Source: Carnegiea gigantea
Lineage: Eukaryota > Streptophyta > Magnoliopsida > Caryophyllales > Cactaceae
Direction: 5' to 3'
Length of the DNA stretch: 64,000 bases
Assembly: GCA_029747015.1 (NCBI GenBank)
Contig: JAKOGI010002235.1
Coordinates: forward strand, 26,001 to 90,000
The notes beneath the pieces were generated by a model. It saw nothing but the letters and a program-made list of their open reading frames with translations. It was not told the origin of the DNA and did not search any database. This document shows, one piece after another, positions 44,177 through 56,288 of the stretch. How positions within the stretch are numbered: the first letter of the stretch is position 1; each line of letters begins with the position of its first letter. A program made the translations under genes and the position numbers.

Positions 44177-45410
44177 TGATAAGTGTCGAGCATACGCATC
44201 ATTCTAGGGTTTTTTGGTAGCATTTCATAGGGAATTGTGTGTTTAAGCAAATGATTTGCACTGCTTTTTTTATTTTATGCTTGGGTGTACTTCTTTGATG
44301 CATTTTTGCAAGTTTTAAGACCTTTTGACCCAACTTTGACCCTCATTTGGGCACATTTTTACTCATCATGGTGGTACCCCCATCCCATCCATATGGCCAT
44401 CGGGCAAAGAAGAAAAGAGGATCTCAGGGTCATCATTCACCACAAATGGCCCATAGTGGGCTAAAAACCATTAGCCTTTTCACATTCCTTCATTGTGCAG
44501 CTGAGAATGCTCGAGTTCGTGTACTTGAAGGCATCCTCGGTTGAAAGTAGGAGCATATCCCCACTCATCCTCACTCATCTCTCACATTAGTTTAGATTTT
44601 TCTAGTCATTTTGGAGCAAAAGGAGGATTTGATGGAAGAAATTAATAATAGGATGCTCGAAGATTAAGAGATCATTAAAGAACCTCCATAGATTGCTAAG
44701 CTTGCTCTTCCTTTTGTTTCTTCTTGAACACTTGTTGTTTTGATTTAGATGATGTTTAATTTGAACATGAGTTAGTAGTTTGCCGTAATCTAAGGATTCT
44801 TACTAAAACATTGATTTTGCATATCTAATTCTATTACTTGTGATTAATCTATATTGGAAAGATTTTATTCTATCTTGTGATTAAATTGATGTGAGCGCAT
44901 TTAACCAAATTTGCTTGCATATGTTAGATAGTCGAGTGAAGTAGCAAGAGGAGAAACTCACTATTAAACTTACAAGATTGAACTCGATTTAGTAATTCTT
45001 GAACGAAAGTTGTATGTTGAGAAGAGACATTAGTAATCAAGACTTATACCCTAGCTAAAATAAGGATATTTGAAAGAATGGTAATTGGATTAGAGTAGGA
45101 TATTTAATTTATTTCGAAAGAAAAGATTGAATTAAGTTAGATTGCATTCCTTTGAATCATCCAAGCTAGAGGAGAGCACATGCCAAGTCAAAGGATCCAA
45201 CTCCTTGCTAGGCAAAACAAATCCCCAGATGCTTTTATTTGATTGAAGTCCCAAACTTATTGCTTAATAGTTTATTAGCATAATTAAAACAATCCATCGA
45301 AAACTTGTTTGCTTAACATTTTTAGGGCTAAAATTAATAGATTACTTTGGTCCCTGAGGAAGATATTTAATCTAGACTATAACACCCCTGCACTCACGAA
45401 TCATGTCAAG
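44177..45410 (+). repeat. 5' LTR of element D
   Basis: Starts TGATAAGTGTCGAGCATACG followed by CATCATTCTAGGG and ends ...CTCACGAATCATGTCAAG directly before the primer site. Both ends have the look of plant Athila-type LTRs. There is no second copy to confirm the limits. Confidence 0.6.
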
Positions 45411-45413
45411 TTT

Positions 45414-45432
45414 TTAGCGTGGTTGCTGGCGA
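45414..45432 (+). other. Degenerate Asp-type primer-binding site of element D
   Basis: TTTTTAGCGTGGTTGCTGGCGA corresponds to TTTTTGGCGCCGTTGCCGGGGA of Athila-like elements with a few transitions. Confidence 0.65.
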
Positions 45433-45621
45433 TCAAATTTATCAACTATTGTGCTAATCCTAAGGAATTAACTAGGCACTTTTATTTTTACTTTTTTGGT
45501 TGCTTGGATAGTGTTTGTGTGGGTGCTTATAAGAGATTTTCCCCTTTTTATGCGAAGTCCATTTCCATACGAAACTGATCTCCAGATTTAAAGTACTTTT
45601 CATTTAAGGCAGAAGGAAGAA

Positions 45622-47020
45622 ATGCTAGAGAAGCAAAGGTGCAACGCCCTTGATACCTTATATACAATGGCTGATGGCATGGGAGACCGAAGAAGGACAC
45701 TCCAGGATTTCATTACCCTCGGAGTCCAAGGCATCACTTCTAGTATTGCCCGAACAACTGTGAAAGCTCATAATTTTGAGCTTAAATTGGCACTTATCTC
45801 CATGGTTCAACAATCACAATTTAGTGGTGCTCCAATGGAAGACCCTAATCTACACCTTTCGGTCTTTTTGGAGGTGTGTGATACATTAAAGCTCAACGAA
45901 GTTTCTACTGATGTCATCTGCCTTCACTTGTTTTTTCATAAACGATAAGGCATGGGCATGGCTCCATTTGTTGCCGTCTGGATCCATCACAACTTGAGAT
46001 GAGCTCACTAGGGCCTTTTTTGCTAAATTCTTCCCACCTAACAAGACGGCAAGCTTAAGGAACCAAATAAATACCTTTGTTCAAAGCGAGACTATTTTAT
46101 GAAAGATGGGAGCGATTCAAAGACTTATTGCGCTTGTGTCCTCATCATAGGCTCCAACAATAGATGATCGTGCGAACGATCTACAATGGCGTTACTCAAC
46201 CCATACTATCTACCATTGATGCAGCAGGAGGTGGCTCGTTGATGAATAAAACAAAGGACAAGGAATTTAATTTGATTGAGGAATGACACTCAGTAACTTC
46301 TGATAGACCAATAAAAGAGGCCAACCTAAATGGGTTGGAGGTAAGCTTGAAGTTGATGCACTTACTTTACTTTATGCTGAAGTAGCCGCTATGACCCAAA
46401 GGTTGAATTGTTTGAATGTTAATGATGTAAATCCAAATGCGCCTCCCCCATGTGAAATTATTGGTTCAGTTAACCATTTGACTATAAATTGTCAAGTTAA
46501 GAGTCCTTTAGTCCAACGACACTAGTGACCAAGTCAATTATGTTAACTTATTCCAATATCTATAACATGGGTTGGAGGAAACATCGAAATTTTTTTTATA
46601 GGTCTAACCCTCTCAACATGCCCCAAATGAATACTAGACCACCCATCGGGTTTTAAACGCCTCGTTTTGTCCAACAAGCTCCCCAAAAGTCTAAATTAGA
46701 GCCTATATGGATGCTATGCTTATGGCGCAACAAAAGTAAGATGAATACATAAAGCAATTAACCTCTAAGGTTGATGTGCTTACTATTCATAATAATATGT
46801 TGGAAATCCAAATTGCTCAAGAGGCTAGCTTTTCATCTGCATCCTCGGGAAGACTCCCCTATTAAACTCGAACTTAACCCTAGGAAGCAATGTAATGCCA
46901 TGATTTTGAGGGCGGACAAACAACTTGAGGGGTATAAAGGGGTTAGCAATGATGTGAGTTTGCATGATGATGAGAATATTGTTGAAAAAGAGTGTCTAGT
47001 CCCTTAAATGATGTGCATGA
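45622..47020 (+). pseudogene. Element D gag, frameshifted
   Basis: 45,622-45,948 reads MADGMGDRRRTLQDF, then FELKLALISMV and FSGAPMEDPNLHLSVFLEVC, the start of an Athila-type gag. Broken frames continue with WLHLLPSGSI-like sequence near 45,960, a degenerate knuckle (CEIIGSVNHLTINC, second Cys lost) near 46,460, and the C-terminal ELNPRKQCNAMILRADKQLEG near 46,870. The domain order is correct and the gene is clearly dead. Confidence 0.82.
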
Positions 47021-47069
47021 TGATGCTGTGAAGGATACTAGTGAGATTCCTTAGAACCCTAAACATAGA

Positions 47070-47332
47070 AAAAATTATATTTTGGACCATCGAGATTAAG
47101 GCAAATAATGTTCCTAACCCACAATTCCTGATAAACATTTTCGAGTCCATCCAACTTTGGGTAAACATTTTTTGGGACCAAACTCGACCAAACTCAATTG
47201 TTTAAATTGCACCAAGTACCCTAAGTTTTTTATATTTTCATATTTGATAATTCCTAAAAGCTTACTTTCGAAAATTTTAATTTTGTGTATGTGTAATTTC
47301 TCTCATAAGTACTACTTGAAACCCTCTTTCAA
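47070..47332 (+). other. EPRV copy 2 leader upstream of the primer site
   Basis: Matches the inverse complement of 39008-39274: GACCATCGAG, CGAGTCCATCCAAC and TTTGGG(T/C)AAA blocks in the same order, ending TAAGTACTACT then CCCTCTTTCAATT before the primer site. Confidence 0.65.
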
Positions 47333-47346
47333 TTAGTATTAAAGCC
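47333..47346 (+). other. Degenerate viral tRNA-Met primer-binding site, copy 2
   Basis: TTAGTATTAAAGCC aligns with TTGGTATCAGAGCC of copy 1, with the same CACRTGA context behind it. Confidence 0.65.
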
Positions 47347-47412
47347 ACGTGACCAAAATAATTAAGATAATTAAGCTAATTGGTAATTAATTATACTAAT
47401 TAACTGTGTTTA

Positions 47413-47828
47413 ATGCTTGAATCGTCATCGACCTGGCCTGATCCTAATTATTCACACCTTGTTCACACATCAGAAGGAACCACATTAGTAGGACCTCAAC
47501 TAAACTGTATCACTGATATAGTTTAGAATTAAAAGCCGAATTAGCCAAAATTGAGACTGAAGTTAAAGAAATTAAGAAGCAATTGTCTGTAATCCATCTT
47601 TCTTAGTTAACGAAATTAGATATAGTGAAAAATCTACTTTAAGTATTGGTACTCCATTTCAGCATAAATATCTTTTCCAAAACCCAAAAAATAAAAATCC
47701 ATTTCCTTTGCTTGATATAAAAAATTCAAAAAGAAGTAGAGAAAAATCAACTAAAAAACTGTCTGAAAAGGCAAAGCAAGAAGATGAGGATGGAGTATAA
47801 GCAGTTTAATCTTAAAGAATAACAAGAT
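47413..47828 (+). pseudogene. EPRV copy 2 small 5' ORF
   Basis: The ATG at 47,413 (MLESSSTWPDPNYSH) matches the small ORF of copy 1. It stops after about 35 codons, while later frames retain the FPKPKK and lysine-rich tail. The role is unknown, possibly virion-associated by position. Confidence 0.5.
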
Positions 47829-49070
47829 ATGTTTGATAAAGAACAAAATACTGAAGAATTAAACAAAATCATAGGCACAATAGTGGATAAGCAAGAGGTA
47901 TTATCTGATGATAATAAAGAGACAAATAATGTCATTTTAGAAGAAGAAATATCTCAGATGAACCTAATTAAACTAGATGATCTTAATGTTGTACCTTTAG
48001 AAAAAATTGGAAAGAGACTGGACAAAAAAAAAAGAGAAAATGATATTTGATAATGAAATCAATGAGATTAGAGAAGAACTCAATATAGATGAAATCGAGT
48101 CTAATCTAGTTAACATTGTCATTCCCAAACTTGAAGAATCTGGTGAACCTTCTAGAAGAAACACCCATTTTATGAAACCTAGATATGTTCTAGTAGGACA
48201 TACAACTAACTTGTCCTCTGGGTTTATTCTAAGAAAAACCACTACCTTTGAAGAAATTGACCTTATCCCAATTAGTCAAACATGATACATCTTAATCATT
48301 GATGGAGCTTGTAATAGAGAAAAAATATTTGAGCATTGAAAAAGAGGCGTGAATTATGTTCTAAACCTAAATATTATATGGACTAGTGCAAATTTTTTAA
48401 ACTATATCGAATATAGTTTTTCTGGCATTATAACGGACTAGTATAATTTACTAAATGAGAACAGTAAAATGCATTAAGAATGATGGAAACCCCCAGCAGT
48501 AATGTTCAAAAATCTCTATAAGAAAATCGAAAACGAATTCATCAGAGCTAAACTCAATTTCAAAGAAAAGGTTAGAGAATGACAAAGAAAGATAAATAAC
48601 ATAAATTATGGGATATGAGATATCTGGAGAATTATACTGGTACATTTCATGGCTTGAAAAACCGGATGTCCTTGATACCTTAGTTCAAGAATCTCTCATC
48701 TAAGAAAATGGGTCAATGATCAATGTCTTGATGTTTGGAAGCATAAGAAGATAAAGAAGCGATTTCTAGCTAGTATAATCCTCACCAGTGGGGAAAAGAA
48801 CGTGAAAGGAGAAGAAAAAGAAAATTTATAAGAGAAAGAGCTTTAACAAGCAAAGGGAAGAGAAATGTAAACGAAAATACGATAATAAACCAAGTCCTAT
48901 AAAAGGAAGATTTTTTTGGAAAGCAACTTATTCTTCTGTAGGGAAAACAACTACAAATGCAGGGTATGCGGAGAAGTTGAACATTATGCTAACGAATGCA
49001 AAAATAAGAAGAATAATAAGCTAATTGAAACTCTGGGTAGCCTAGATTATTTTGAGCTTAGTGAATAAGA
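47829..49070 (+). pseudogene. EPRV copy 2 coat-protein region with CCHC knuckle
   Basis: 47,829-48,050 and 48,007-48,285 together align with the acidic N-terminal region of copy 1 (EELNKIIGTI, NLVN-VVPK/NIVIPK, EPS-R-THF). A one-base change in an A run near 48,030 shifts the frame. The central capsid part (48,300-48,800) is broken. 48,958-49,000 keeps CRVCGEVEHYANEC, a full CX2CX4HX4C knuckle, followed by the same NKLIETL-SLDY stretch as copy 1. Confidence 0.75.
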
Positions 49071-49074
49071 AGCA

Positions 49075-50095
49075 CTAGATCTAGCACTGAAAAGTAACAA
49101 GGGAATTGTTGAAATTGTACTAATGAATATGAAGAAAGTGATTACAAAGAAACTACTCATATGATGGAAAGTAATTTGATTAGTCTCAATGATCTTCAAG
49201 GAGAAGAATTTGTGGTAGATAATGAGAATGAAGAAGTCAAAAGAGATTGAATCCTTCTCATCATTCAGAAAGATATGATCTATAAAAAATCGATCTTTCA
49301 ATTAAAGACCAAATACATATGTGAAATGATGGAAGAACACCTAGAAATCAAAGACTGTGAGTATGATGTAGGAGAATTTAATCTCATTGATTAGGAAAAT
49401 ATTCTTAAGTGTAACAAAGAGAGAAAATATAGGTATTTTCATGTTGGAAGTGTTCCAGTGCAAATAACTCCATTACAATATTATGACAAAGATATTGATC
49501 TATATAATTTGCTCTGTGATATCAAACATACAAAATTTAATAATCAAATTATTTACAGGAATTAAGACAAATTTATGAAATGGATCAGTAGGATTCAATT
49601 ACTGACCGTGATATTATGTAAGCCTAAATGATGAATTTGCCAAAAATATCCCATCCCATAAGATAAAAACAATTGGGATGGACATGAAAAGAGGAGGATA
49701 TCCACTAAGGATATTTTAGAAATAATCTACAAATTATATAACACTATAGATCTAAAGACCAAGATAACCATGATAGAGGCCAAAAAATTTGAAAGTCCTG
49801 CTCTAATGCAAAACATTCAAAGGATAAAGTTCAATCCGTAGGAGATAAAAATCAATAGGTCATGGATATTAATCTTTGCCAATCCCACACAAATCAATAA
49901 GAAAAATGTAATAAGAATTGATAAGAATAATAAAATTACCATTAAACCCCAATTGTTAAGAACCATGAGTAGAAGATCAGAATTGGGGGAATGGCCTTCA
50001 TCAACTGAAGAAGAACTTAAAGAAGATGATACAATTAACATGGCTAATGAAATGAGTAGAATGAGTTTTGAATCTACAAGGCACAGTTTAGACTA
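49075..50095 (+). pseudogene. EPRV copy 2 movement-protein-like region
   Basis: Aligned block by block with 36,065-37,235: IYKKSIFQLK near 49,280, EIKDCEYDVGE near 49,350, ITPLQYYDKD near 49,470, a CDIKHTKFNNQII-type segment, and DMKRGGYPL near 49,685. Many frameshifts. Assigned by resemblance to 30K-type cores and by comparison of the two copies. Confidence 0.5.
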
Positions 50096-50099
50096 AAGT

Positions 50100-50724
50100 A
50101 TGAATCTAGATAGAAAAGTAATTGGGTACAAAAGAAGAACTGTTATTGAGCCCATCTATGAGGATGAATTAGTCAAAAATATGATTATTGAGATATGCTG
50201 TGAAGTCATCAATACAAATTCTAATAGCATCTATATCCCAATAAATGTATGTTTGGAGGGGTATAATAAATATGAATTGTGTGCTTATATAGATAGTGAT
50301 TGTTCTATTTGTTTCGAAAAAAGATCTTTATTTTTAGAATTCATGTGGAAGAAAGCTAATAATTCTTTATAAGTAAGGATAGCTGATAATAGCATAATGA
50401 GTCACAAGGAGGCTATAAAAGGGTTATTCCTAGAAATAGGAGGAGTCTAATCCATTATACAAGTTTACTGATCAACTATCTCATAATATGATTATTGGAA
50501 ATAATTTTCAGAGGCTATATTCTCTATGCACACAGACCATAAATCAAATAATATTCACAATAAATGGCCACTCAGTTTCCATTGTTAACTTAAATAGAGG
50601 TTACACTTATCAGAAGATTGAGTTTGCATGCAGCAAGCGTGGTGAGAAGGTAATGCCTGCACAATGTGAAATAGTATTAACAATCTCACTACTTCAGTTA
50701 TCTATTAAAGAGCAGATCACTTAA
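50100..50724 (+). pseudogene. EPRV copy 2 aspartic protease
   Basis: 50,100-50,372 is open and ends with CAYIDSDCSIC, where the catalytic D-S-G is altered to D-S-D. 50,488-50,724 holds MIIGNNFQRLYS and the linker to RT. A frame break near 50,370 separates them. Confidence 0.78.
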
Positions 50725-52150
50725 CGATAAGAGCAATTATGCAAAGGACTCTACTCTGATAACTCAGTAAAATTTTGGAAGAAAGATGAGACATTTACAA
50801 AAATCACTTTGTTAAATCCCAACACTATTATTTGAGTCAAATAGACGGTATATACATACTAGGATATCCAAGAATTTGATAACAAATCAAAGAAGTTTTA
50901 GATAAAGGATTAATCAAAAACCGTAAGAGTCCATACACCAGTCCCACTTTCATGGCAAGAAATTATGTTGAGGAAAAAAGAGGAAAAGCTAGAATGATAA
51001 TCAGTTACAAAAGCTTAATGATAATACTGTCTTTGATGATGATTATATTCCTTACAAAACAATCCTTTTCAATAAAATCCATGGAGCCTCTTGGTTCTCA
51101 AAAATGGATTACAAAAGTGGATACTAGTAAATTAAATTGATGAAGAAGGCATTCCTTTAACTGCTTTCAGTGCCCCTTAAGGACATTACAAGTGGATAGT
51201 AATGTCATTTGATCTAAAAAATATACCTCAAATATTCTAAAGAAGAATGGATAATATCTTCAAAGATCTTAATCATAGCTATCTAATTTATATTGATGAT
51301 ATCTTTGTCTTTTCTAAGATCATAGAACAACATAAAGATGGTGTCCTAGTCGTCACTCAACGATGCGCTGATCATAGTATTATCCTTGCTAAGAATAAGT
51401 GCATTTATGTTGAACAAGAAGTTGAACTTTTAGGTTTAGAGATCAAAACTGGACAAATCATCGCATAAAAGCATATTCTAAAAAAAATAGAAAACTTCCC
51501 TGAAAAGATTGAATGTAGGAAGGAATTTGAAAGGTTTTTTGGATGCCTTACCTGTGCTTCAGATTTCATTAAAGATCTAACTAAATTGAGCAACCCATTG
51601 CAGCAGAAACTCAAGAAAGAAGTAAGTTGGTCGTAGACGACTAGTGATTCAAAGATTGTTCAAAATTCCAAAAAGGTGTGTAAAAATCTTCCTATTCTTG
51701 ATTTGCCTAATGAAGGAGATTATTTAATTCTTGAGACAGATGCCAGTAATGAGCACTGGAGTGCAGTACTCAAAATCAAAGAAGGAGAAAACCTCTGCGA
51801 ATATTATAGTGGAAGTTTTAATAAAGTAGAATGTGACTATCCCATGGTGGAAAAAGAAATCCTTGCAGTCATAAGGGAAATTGAAAAGTTTATAATCTTG
51901 TTACCTAAAACTTTTTCTTATTTGAAGTGATGTAAAGGATACTTGGATTTATGAAGAAGAATTTATCAAATATACAAGCGCAAGGCGACTTCTGCATTGG
52001 CAATTGTGGCTTAACCAATTTTCCTTCTTTATTGAATATATGTAGAGATCGAAGAATTCTCTGGCAGATAGTTTAACTCTCGTGAACTCACCAGTGGTGA
52101 TTATCAGAGCAAAACTTATCGAAAAAGGAAGAAATCCAAAATGAAATGTC
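50725..52150 (+). pseudogene. EPRV copy 2 reverse transcriptase and RNase H
   Basis: Finger block with RNYVEEKRGKARM at 50,955. Palm block (PLTAF, GHYKW, MSFDLKN) at 51,150-51,225. 51,247-51,468 reads MDNIFKDLNHSYLIYIDDIF, so the catalytic YIDD survives here. RNase H at 51,676-51,930 with ETDASNEHWSAVLKIKEG and YYSGSFNKVE. Stops between the pieces make it inactive. The family position is confirmed by matching blocks in copy 1. Confidence 0.85.
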
Positions 52151-52179
52151 ATTACTGAGGATGGGTTTTTCCTTCTAGT

Positions 52180-53030
52180 AGAATCCTTATGAATATTTTG
52201 GAATTCCATATAAAAAGTAGATCATGCTTTGATCTATTGTCTTCTATCTATCCAATAGCACAAAGATTTAGTCTTTTAGAATTACAAATGAATTACCTAA
52301 GGTGTCCTTATGGTATTCAAGAAAAAATAAGTTCTCATGTTATGCAGCCCGCATCGACTATTATCATACTTGTTCTTATGATATTTTGAAGTCATAGAGC
52401 AGTATAATCTTCTTTCCATGTAGATCTGAACTTGATGGTGTTAGATTCCCACCAAATTCAATTTCTCTAGATGACCCATCATGTTACCTTATAGAAATCC
52501 CATATCCAAAGTTCCAATTCTTCTCAAGACTAGCTAAATTTTAACAATGCATGTTTAAAAGAATCCATTGGATTCTTACATCTCCAGACGGTCCAACAAA
52601 AGTTCCATACATTAGAAGTTTATATGTCGAGGTACACTATGCAGTAATTGAGTATGAAAGTAGAAAAGCCAAACCAACTCATTAACTTATTCAATTAGTT
52701 GATTTATGCGATCCTAATGATCAAAGACAAGAATAGTTTTCAGAACGACAAGAAGTAGTTAGTAATCCTGCTTTAGCAAGAGCCATTGGTTTTCATAATA
52801 TTTATCATCAAATGTGGGCATTAATTAAATTGGGAAGACCACTAATGGATTGCGGAAATGCTACTTTCATTATCATGATGATATAAGCAAATTCATGAAG
52901 GTAGAAAGAGCTACTTCAAAAGACGTCGTTTATTATTTCTTCGATGTTGGAACTGGAAAATTCTTATCAGAAAAAGGAAAGAAATATCTTCATGAATTAT
53001 TTGAATGATAGAATCCAAATCATCTTCAAC
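52180..53030 (+). pseudogene. EPRV copy 2 ORF downstream of RNase H (TAV position)
   Basis: 52,189-52,389 aligns with copy 1 at 34,000-33,900 (NILEFHIKSR, FDLLSS). Later broken frames include YVEVHYAVIEYES near 52,625 and FFDVGTGKFLSEKG near 52,945, matching copy 1 blocks. No functional motif identified. Confidence 0.48.
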
Positions 53031-53169
53031 TTGATGAAGATTTTGATGATTATATAGATAATGATGGACTGAAAGACATTATTGGAGATAAAGGTATGCA
53101 AGCATTAAAGGCTCTGAAAAGTTGTTGTTCCATTATTGTACTATTTCATAAAATGTCAAGTCAGTAAAA

Positions 53170-53277
53170 TAATATTGTCTACTGTAGCCATGTGAGGACA
53201 GCTATAGTTATGTGAAAATATCAGTGTATACTGTAACCATTAGGGCATCCTATATAGTCCATCTTCTCTATAAAAGG
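53170..53277 (+). promoter_or_regulatory. Viral promoter, copy 2: degenerate repeats and TATA box
   Basis: Three decayed units of the (T)ACTGTAGCCATGTGA motif (53,178, ~53,204, 53,229) are followed by CTATAAAAGG at 53268-53277, the same arrangement as copy 1. Confidence 0.7.
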
Positions 53278-53438
53278 AAAGGCTGAGTAGTGAGAAGAGA
53301 CATGAACATTTGAGCATAATTGTGCAAAAGAAAAGTCGGGCATCTCCATTTCTCTATGAGCAAGCATTTCTGATGATCTTAGCTGTTTAAGTCCCTCTTT
53401 AAATTTTTCTATTGTGATATTTCCGCTTCCAGATTTTC

Positions 53439-53444
53439 AATAAA
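53439..53444 (+). terminator. Viral poly(A) signal, copy 2
   Basis: AATAAA lies about 170 nt after the TATA box in TTTTCAATAAAAGAAGTTTCC, a context conserved in copy 1. Confidence 0.7.
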
Positions 53445-53559
53445 AGAAGTTTCCTAGTAGGAAACTTATTCAATCAAACCTTATGTCTTAAATATTATGA
53501 TTTCTTGATCAAAGTCTTACTATCCTTAAAAATTATTAAAAACTTGATTAGTGACTATG

Positions 53560-54025
53560 GTTTGGGGTAGGAAATGAAATGGATTCGTGCTATACCTGAT
53601 CCAAGGAAGGTGTGGTTGGGATCAGCAATCTCTATAAACTGGAAGATAGAGGAACGTCAGGATCCAGCGCCGACTAAGTTTAGGTAATAGTCAAATATAT
53701 CTAATCAATCTTTAATTATTTTGCTAAGCATAGTGGGCCTCTAATCACAAAAAATATAATATTTATAGCATAGTAGATTGTGATAAGTAATACCACGTAA
53801 AGTCATTATAAGAAGCAAAAACACTAAAGATAATCATATTTTCATATTTGGGGCCAATTCGTAATTTTAGAAAGCTATAGAAAAATAAATATTTGTCTCC
53901 CAAAAGTATTATAACCCAAATAGTTCAACCCCGAAAAATAATTACCTAAACCTACGTATCCCAAAAATATTTGTCTAAAAAGGTAGGCCACAAAAATTAT
54001 TATGCCACACCTCAGTGGACCAAAA
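53560..54025 (+). other. EPRV copy 2 distal leader
   Basis: Aligned in inverse with 32057-32540: AGTGACTAT/AGTGACTAC, GATCCAAGGAAGGTG, GTAAAGTCATTATAAGAAGC and the AAATATTT / AGTGGACC repeats. It ends at CAGTGGACCAAAAGAGTTA, the same leader position at which copy 1 ends. Confidence 0.65.
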
Positions 54026-54029
54026 GAGT

Positions 54030-54560
54030 TACCAAGATCGGAACGCACTGAAAGTGAAAATTGAAAGCAGACTAAATTGAATAATCAAAATCTTTTACTC
54101 TTGGATTAAATATAAAAAATACATGAATAAAGTTTTGAGAGGTAATTGACAAAACTAAACCTACTTCTAAATCTAAACTAAGCTATTCTGAGATGATGAA
54201 CTATGGTCCCCAATGTCTCCTTTTGTAATGGTGCTAGCCGTCCTTCATTTTCTAAATTTTAGTAGGATTACATTTCTTATTCATCAATCTTGATCAGTAT
54301 TAGGAACTGAAAATAATAAGGTTACTTAGATCCCATTTCACTTTCAATTTTCATTTGGCCGCTAACTTTCCAAATTAGGCCTCAGTTTGTCTTGCACGCT
54401 AAGCAAATGACTGCAATATTTCATCAAATACTTACAGAAGCACACAAAATCCAAATAAAATCAAAAAATAATCTTGGTTAGATAAAAAATTAAGTGATTA
54501 GAAGTATTTATTTAGTCACTTTTGGTGGCCGAAGAATATGCAATTCCATGATAAGGATAC
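54030..54560 (-). repeat. Antisense fragment of an element C LTR
   Basis: The reverse complement repeats the left part of the element C LTR: GATTTTATTTGGATTTTGTGTG, TTTGATGAAATATTG, CAGTCATTTGCTTAGCGTGCAAGAC and CTTAGTTTAGATTT. It ends abruptly at the EPRV copy 2 boundary. The missing remainder is not found on the other side of the virus. Confidence 0.65.
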
Positions 54561-56280
54561 ATAGTACAAATTTTGGTACAAAGTTTGTTAATCATATGCC
54601 TATAATTTGGCTATGTCTTTTGACCTTTAAGAGGCTGTAATTTCCCATATTATGCTAATATCGATTAATTAAGTTATTTATAATTTAATTAATCAGGTAA
54701 TCTTGCTAATTATTCAATTGAACAATCTTTAAGAAGCAAGATTAATTTTGTGATTTTCATGATATAACAACTGGTAATGCTTGGAATGCTTAAAAAGCAA
54801 ATTCAAATATATCCCAAATCAGGCAAAGACCAAAAGCACTTTTCTTGAAAGGGATAGTTGCAATTAACTATACTAGAATTGAAGAATGTCAATATCAAAA
54901 CTTGCTAGAGTGCTCTCCGCTTAGGAAAAGAGGAATGCAATGACTAACGCATTAAAAGAATGTTGAAGAACCACCTATCCTAGACATAAGACGCCAAAAA
55001 TTAACTAAGTAGATGTCAGGAAAGTGAACAAATGTCAAGGCCCTTGAAGTGGGCGAATGAAATATTCTAAAGCATTCAATAGCTACATTTTTCAGCATCC
55101 TTCAATGGTCTCATTCTCATTGCATACAAATAGAGACTTTAGTTGAAGAAGAAAAGTGCATAACACATAAGAACAACAAGCTTAACTCATATCCTAAGTG
55201 TTATTCTAATCTTGAGTGACCAACTTCGAATCATTATAATCTTTGTCCACATATTTGAGATTCCTTGTGGGCAAAAAGATTGTGAGAATCCTACTTGTAA
55301 ATAAGAGGGTTGATCGAGAGTATCATCTTCGTAACTGCAGACTTAGGAGAAATCATTTCAAGAGAGGTCTTGAAGGGTGTGTTCTAGTCAAGGTGCTTTG
55401 GTGGAGACTTGCTTGCGAGTAGATTAATACAAGTGGTTAATCCTAAGGAAGGGTTTTTAGGCAGGACACATCCTAGTTGGAGGGCTAAACCTTTTGAACA
55501 AACTCGGTGTGCTTTTCTCTTTGCATTATTACTACTAAACTTCCTTAATATGTTTGCTCAATGTCCTTGGCTTTATTGTTCAACATCCTTGAGTTTATTC
55601 TTAACTATTATATTCTGTTATTAAGTTTTAATTTGCACATATTTGTGATCACTCAATTCATCCTCATTTAAGGTTACTAAGTTTATTTAGGATCCATAAT
55701 AATAATTGTAGAGATGATAATGATTCGCCAAATGTCTTGTAAGCATATAATTCGGCCTACCAATTTGGACGATTGAGTAAAATATGGGTCAAGCGTATAC
55801 CAGATCTGGTTAGAATAAGATCATGAGTATTTTGGTAGTATGGTTTTCAAGTTAACCCAATAGGTGCAGACCACCATTTTATCTAATTCTCTTTAGCAAA
55901 TAAGATTGACTATAAGTGCTCAAGTTAATCAAATACACCATCCATGCCATGATGTAATGCCCCAAATGTTAAACATGTAACTAGGTGAAACTAATCAATC
56001 ATTAATATTTAATACAATGGACTACTGAGGACAAAGCATTATTATTGTCCTAGAATGGAAAACGCTATAAACCAAAGGTCTTTTTTCCCCAAAATTTCCT
56101 ATGTGTCTAATTTTAACGGTGCAATGTAATACCGCTGTCCTAATACAAATACAAATGCCAAATGTAAGTGTTTCTTTTGGGCTAGAAGTGGCAATTAACC
56201 CAGACCTTGGGAAACTATCATTGTGACCTTGTTGAATCTCCTTTGACATGCACTTGAACATGCACTTGAGTAAGTTGAAC
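54561..56280. other. Unclassified DNA with a possible copia-type LTR end
   Basis: 55,310-55,640 contains GTGGTTAATCCTAAGGAAGGG followed by a CTAAACC-CGGTGTG-type stretch in the style of 3' ends of plant copia LTRs, but no partner LTR or primer site was found. Otherwise no coding signal. Confidence 0.3.
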
Positions 56281-56288
56281 CACGCCTT

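Larger units (their letters stand above)
44177..47070 (+). mobile_element. Element D: Athila-like Ty3/gypsy, 5' LTR and gag only
   Basis: An LTR (44177-45410) is followed by an Asp-type primer site and a decayed gag. The sequence is then cut off where EPRV copy 2 starts. Neither pol nor the 3' LTR appears in the window, so the element is truncated or rearranged at the viral junction. Confidence 0.7.
47070..54025 (+). mobile_element. EPRV copy 2: genome-length endogenous Caulimoviridae sequence
   Basis: Plus-strand counterpart of 32057-39274 with the same order of modules, from leader (47,070) through primer site, coat, movement-like region, protease, RT, RNase H, downstream ORF, promoter and poly(A) signal to leader (54,025). 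Stops, frameshifts and small deletions are spread over all ORFs, and some differ from those of copy 1, so much of the decay happened after the copies separated. No target duplication is recognisable. The ends correspond closely to those of copy 1. Confidence 0.85.
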
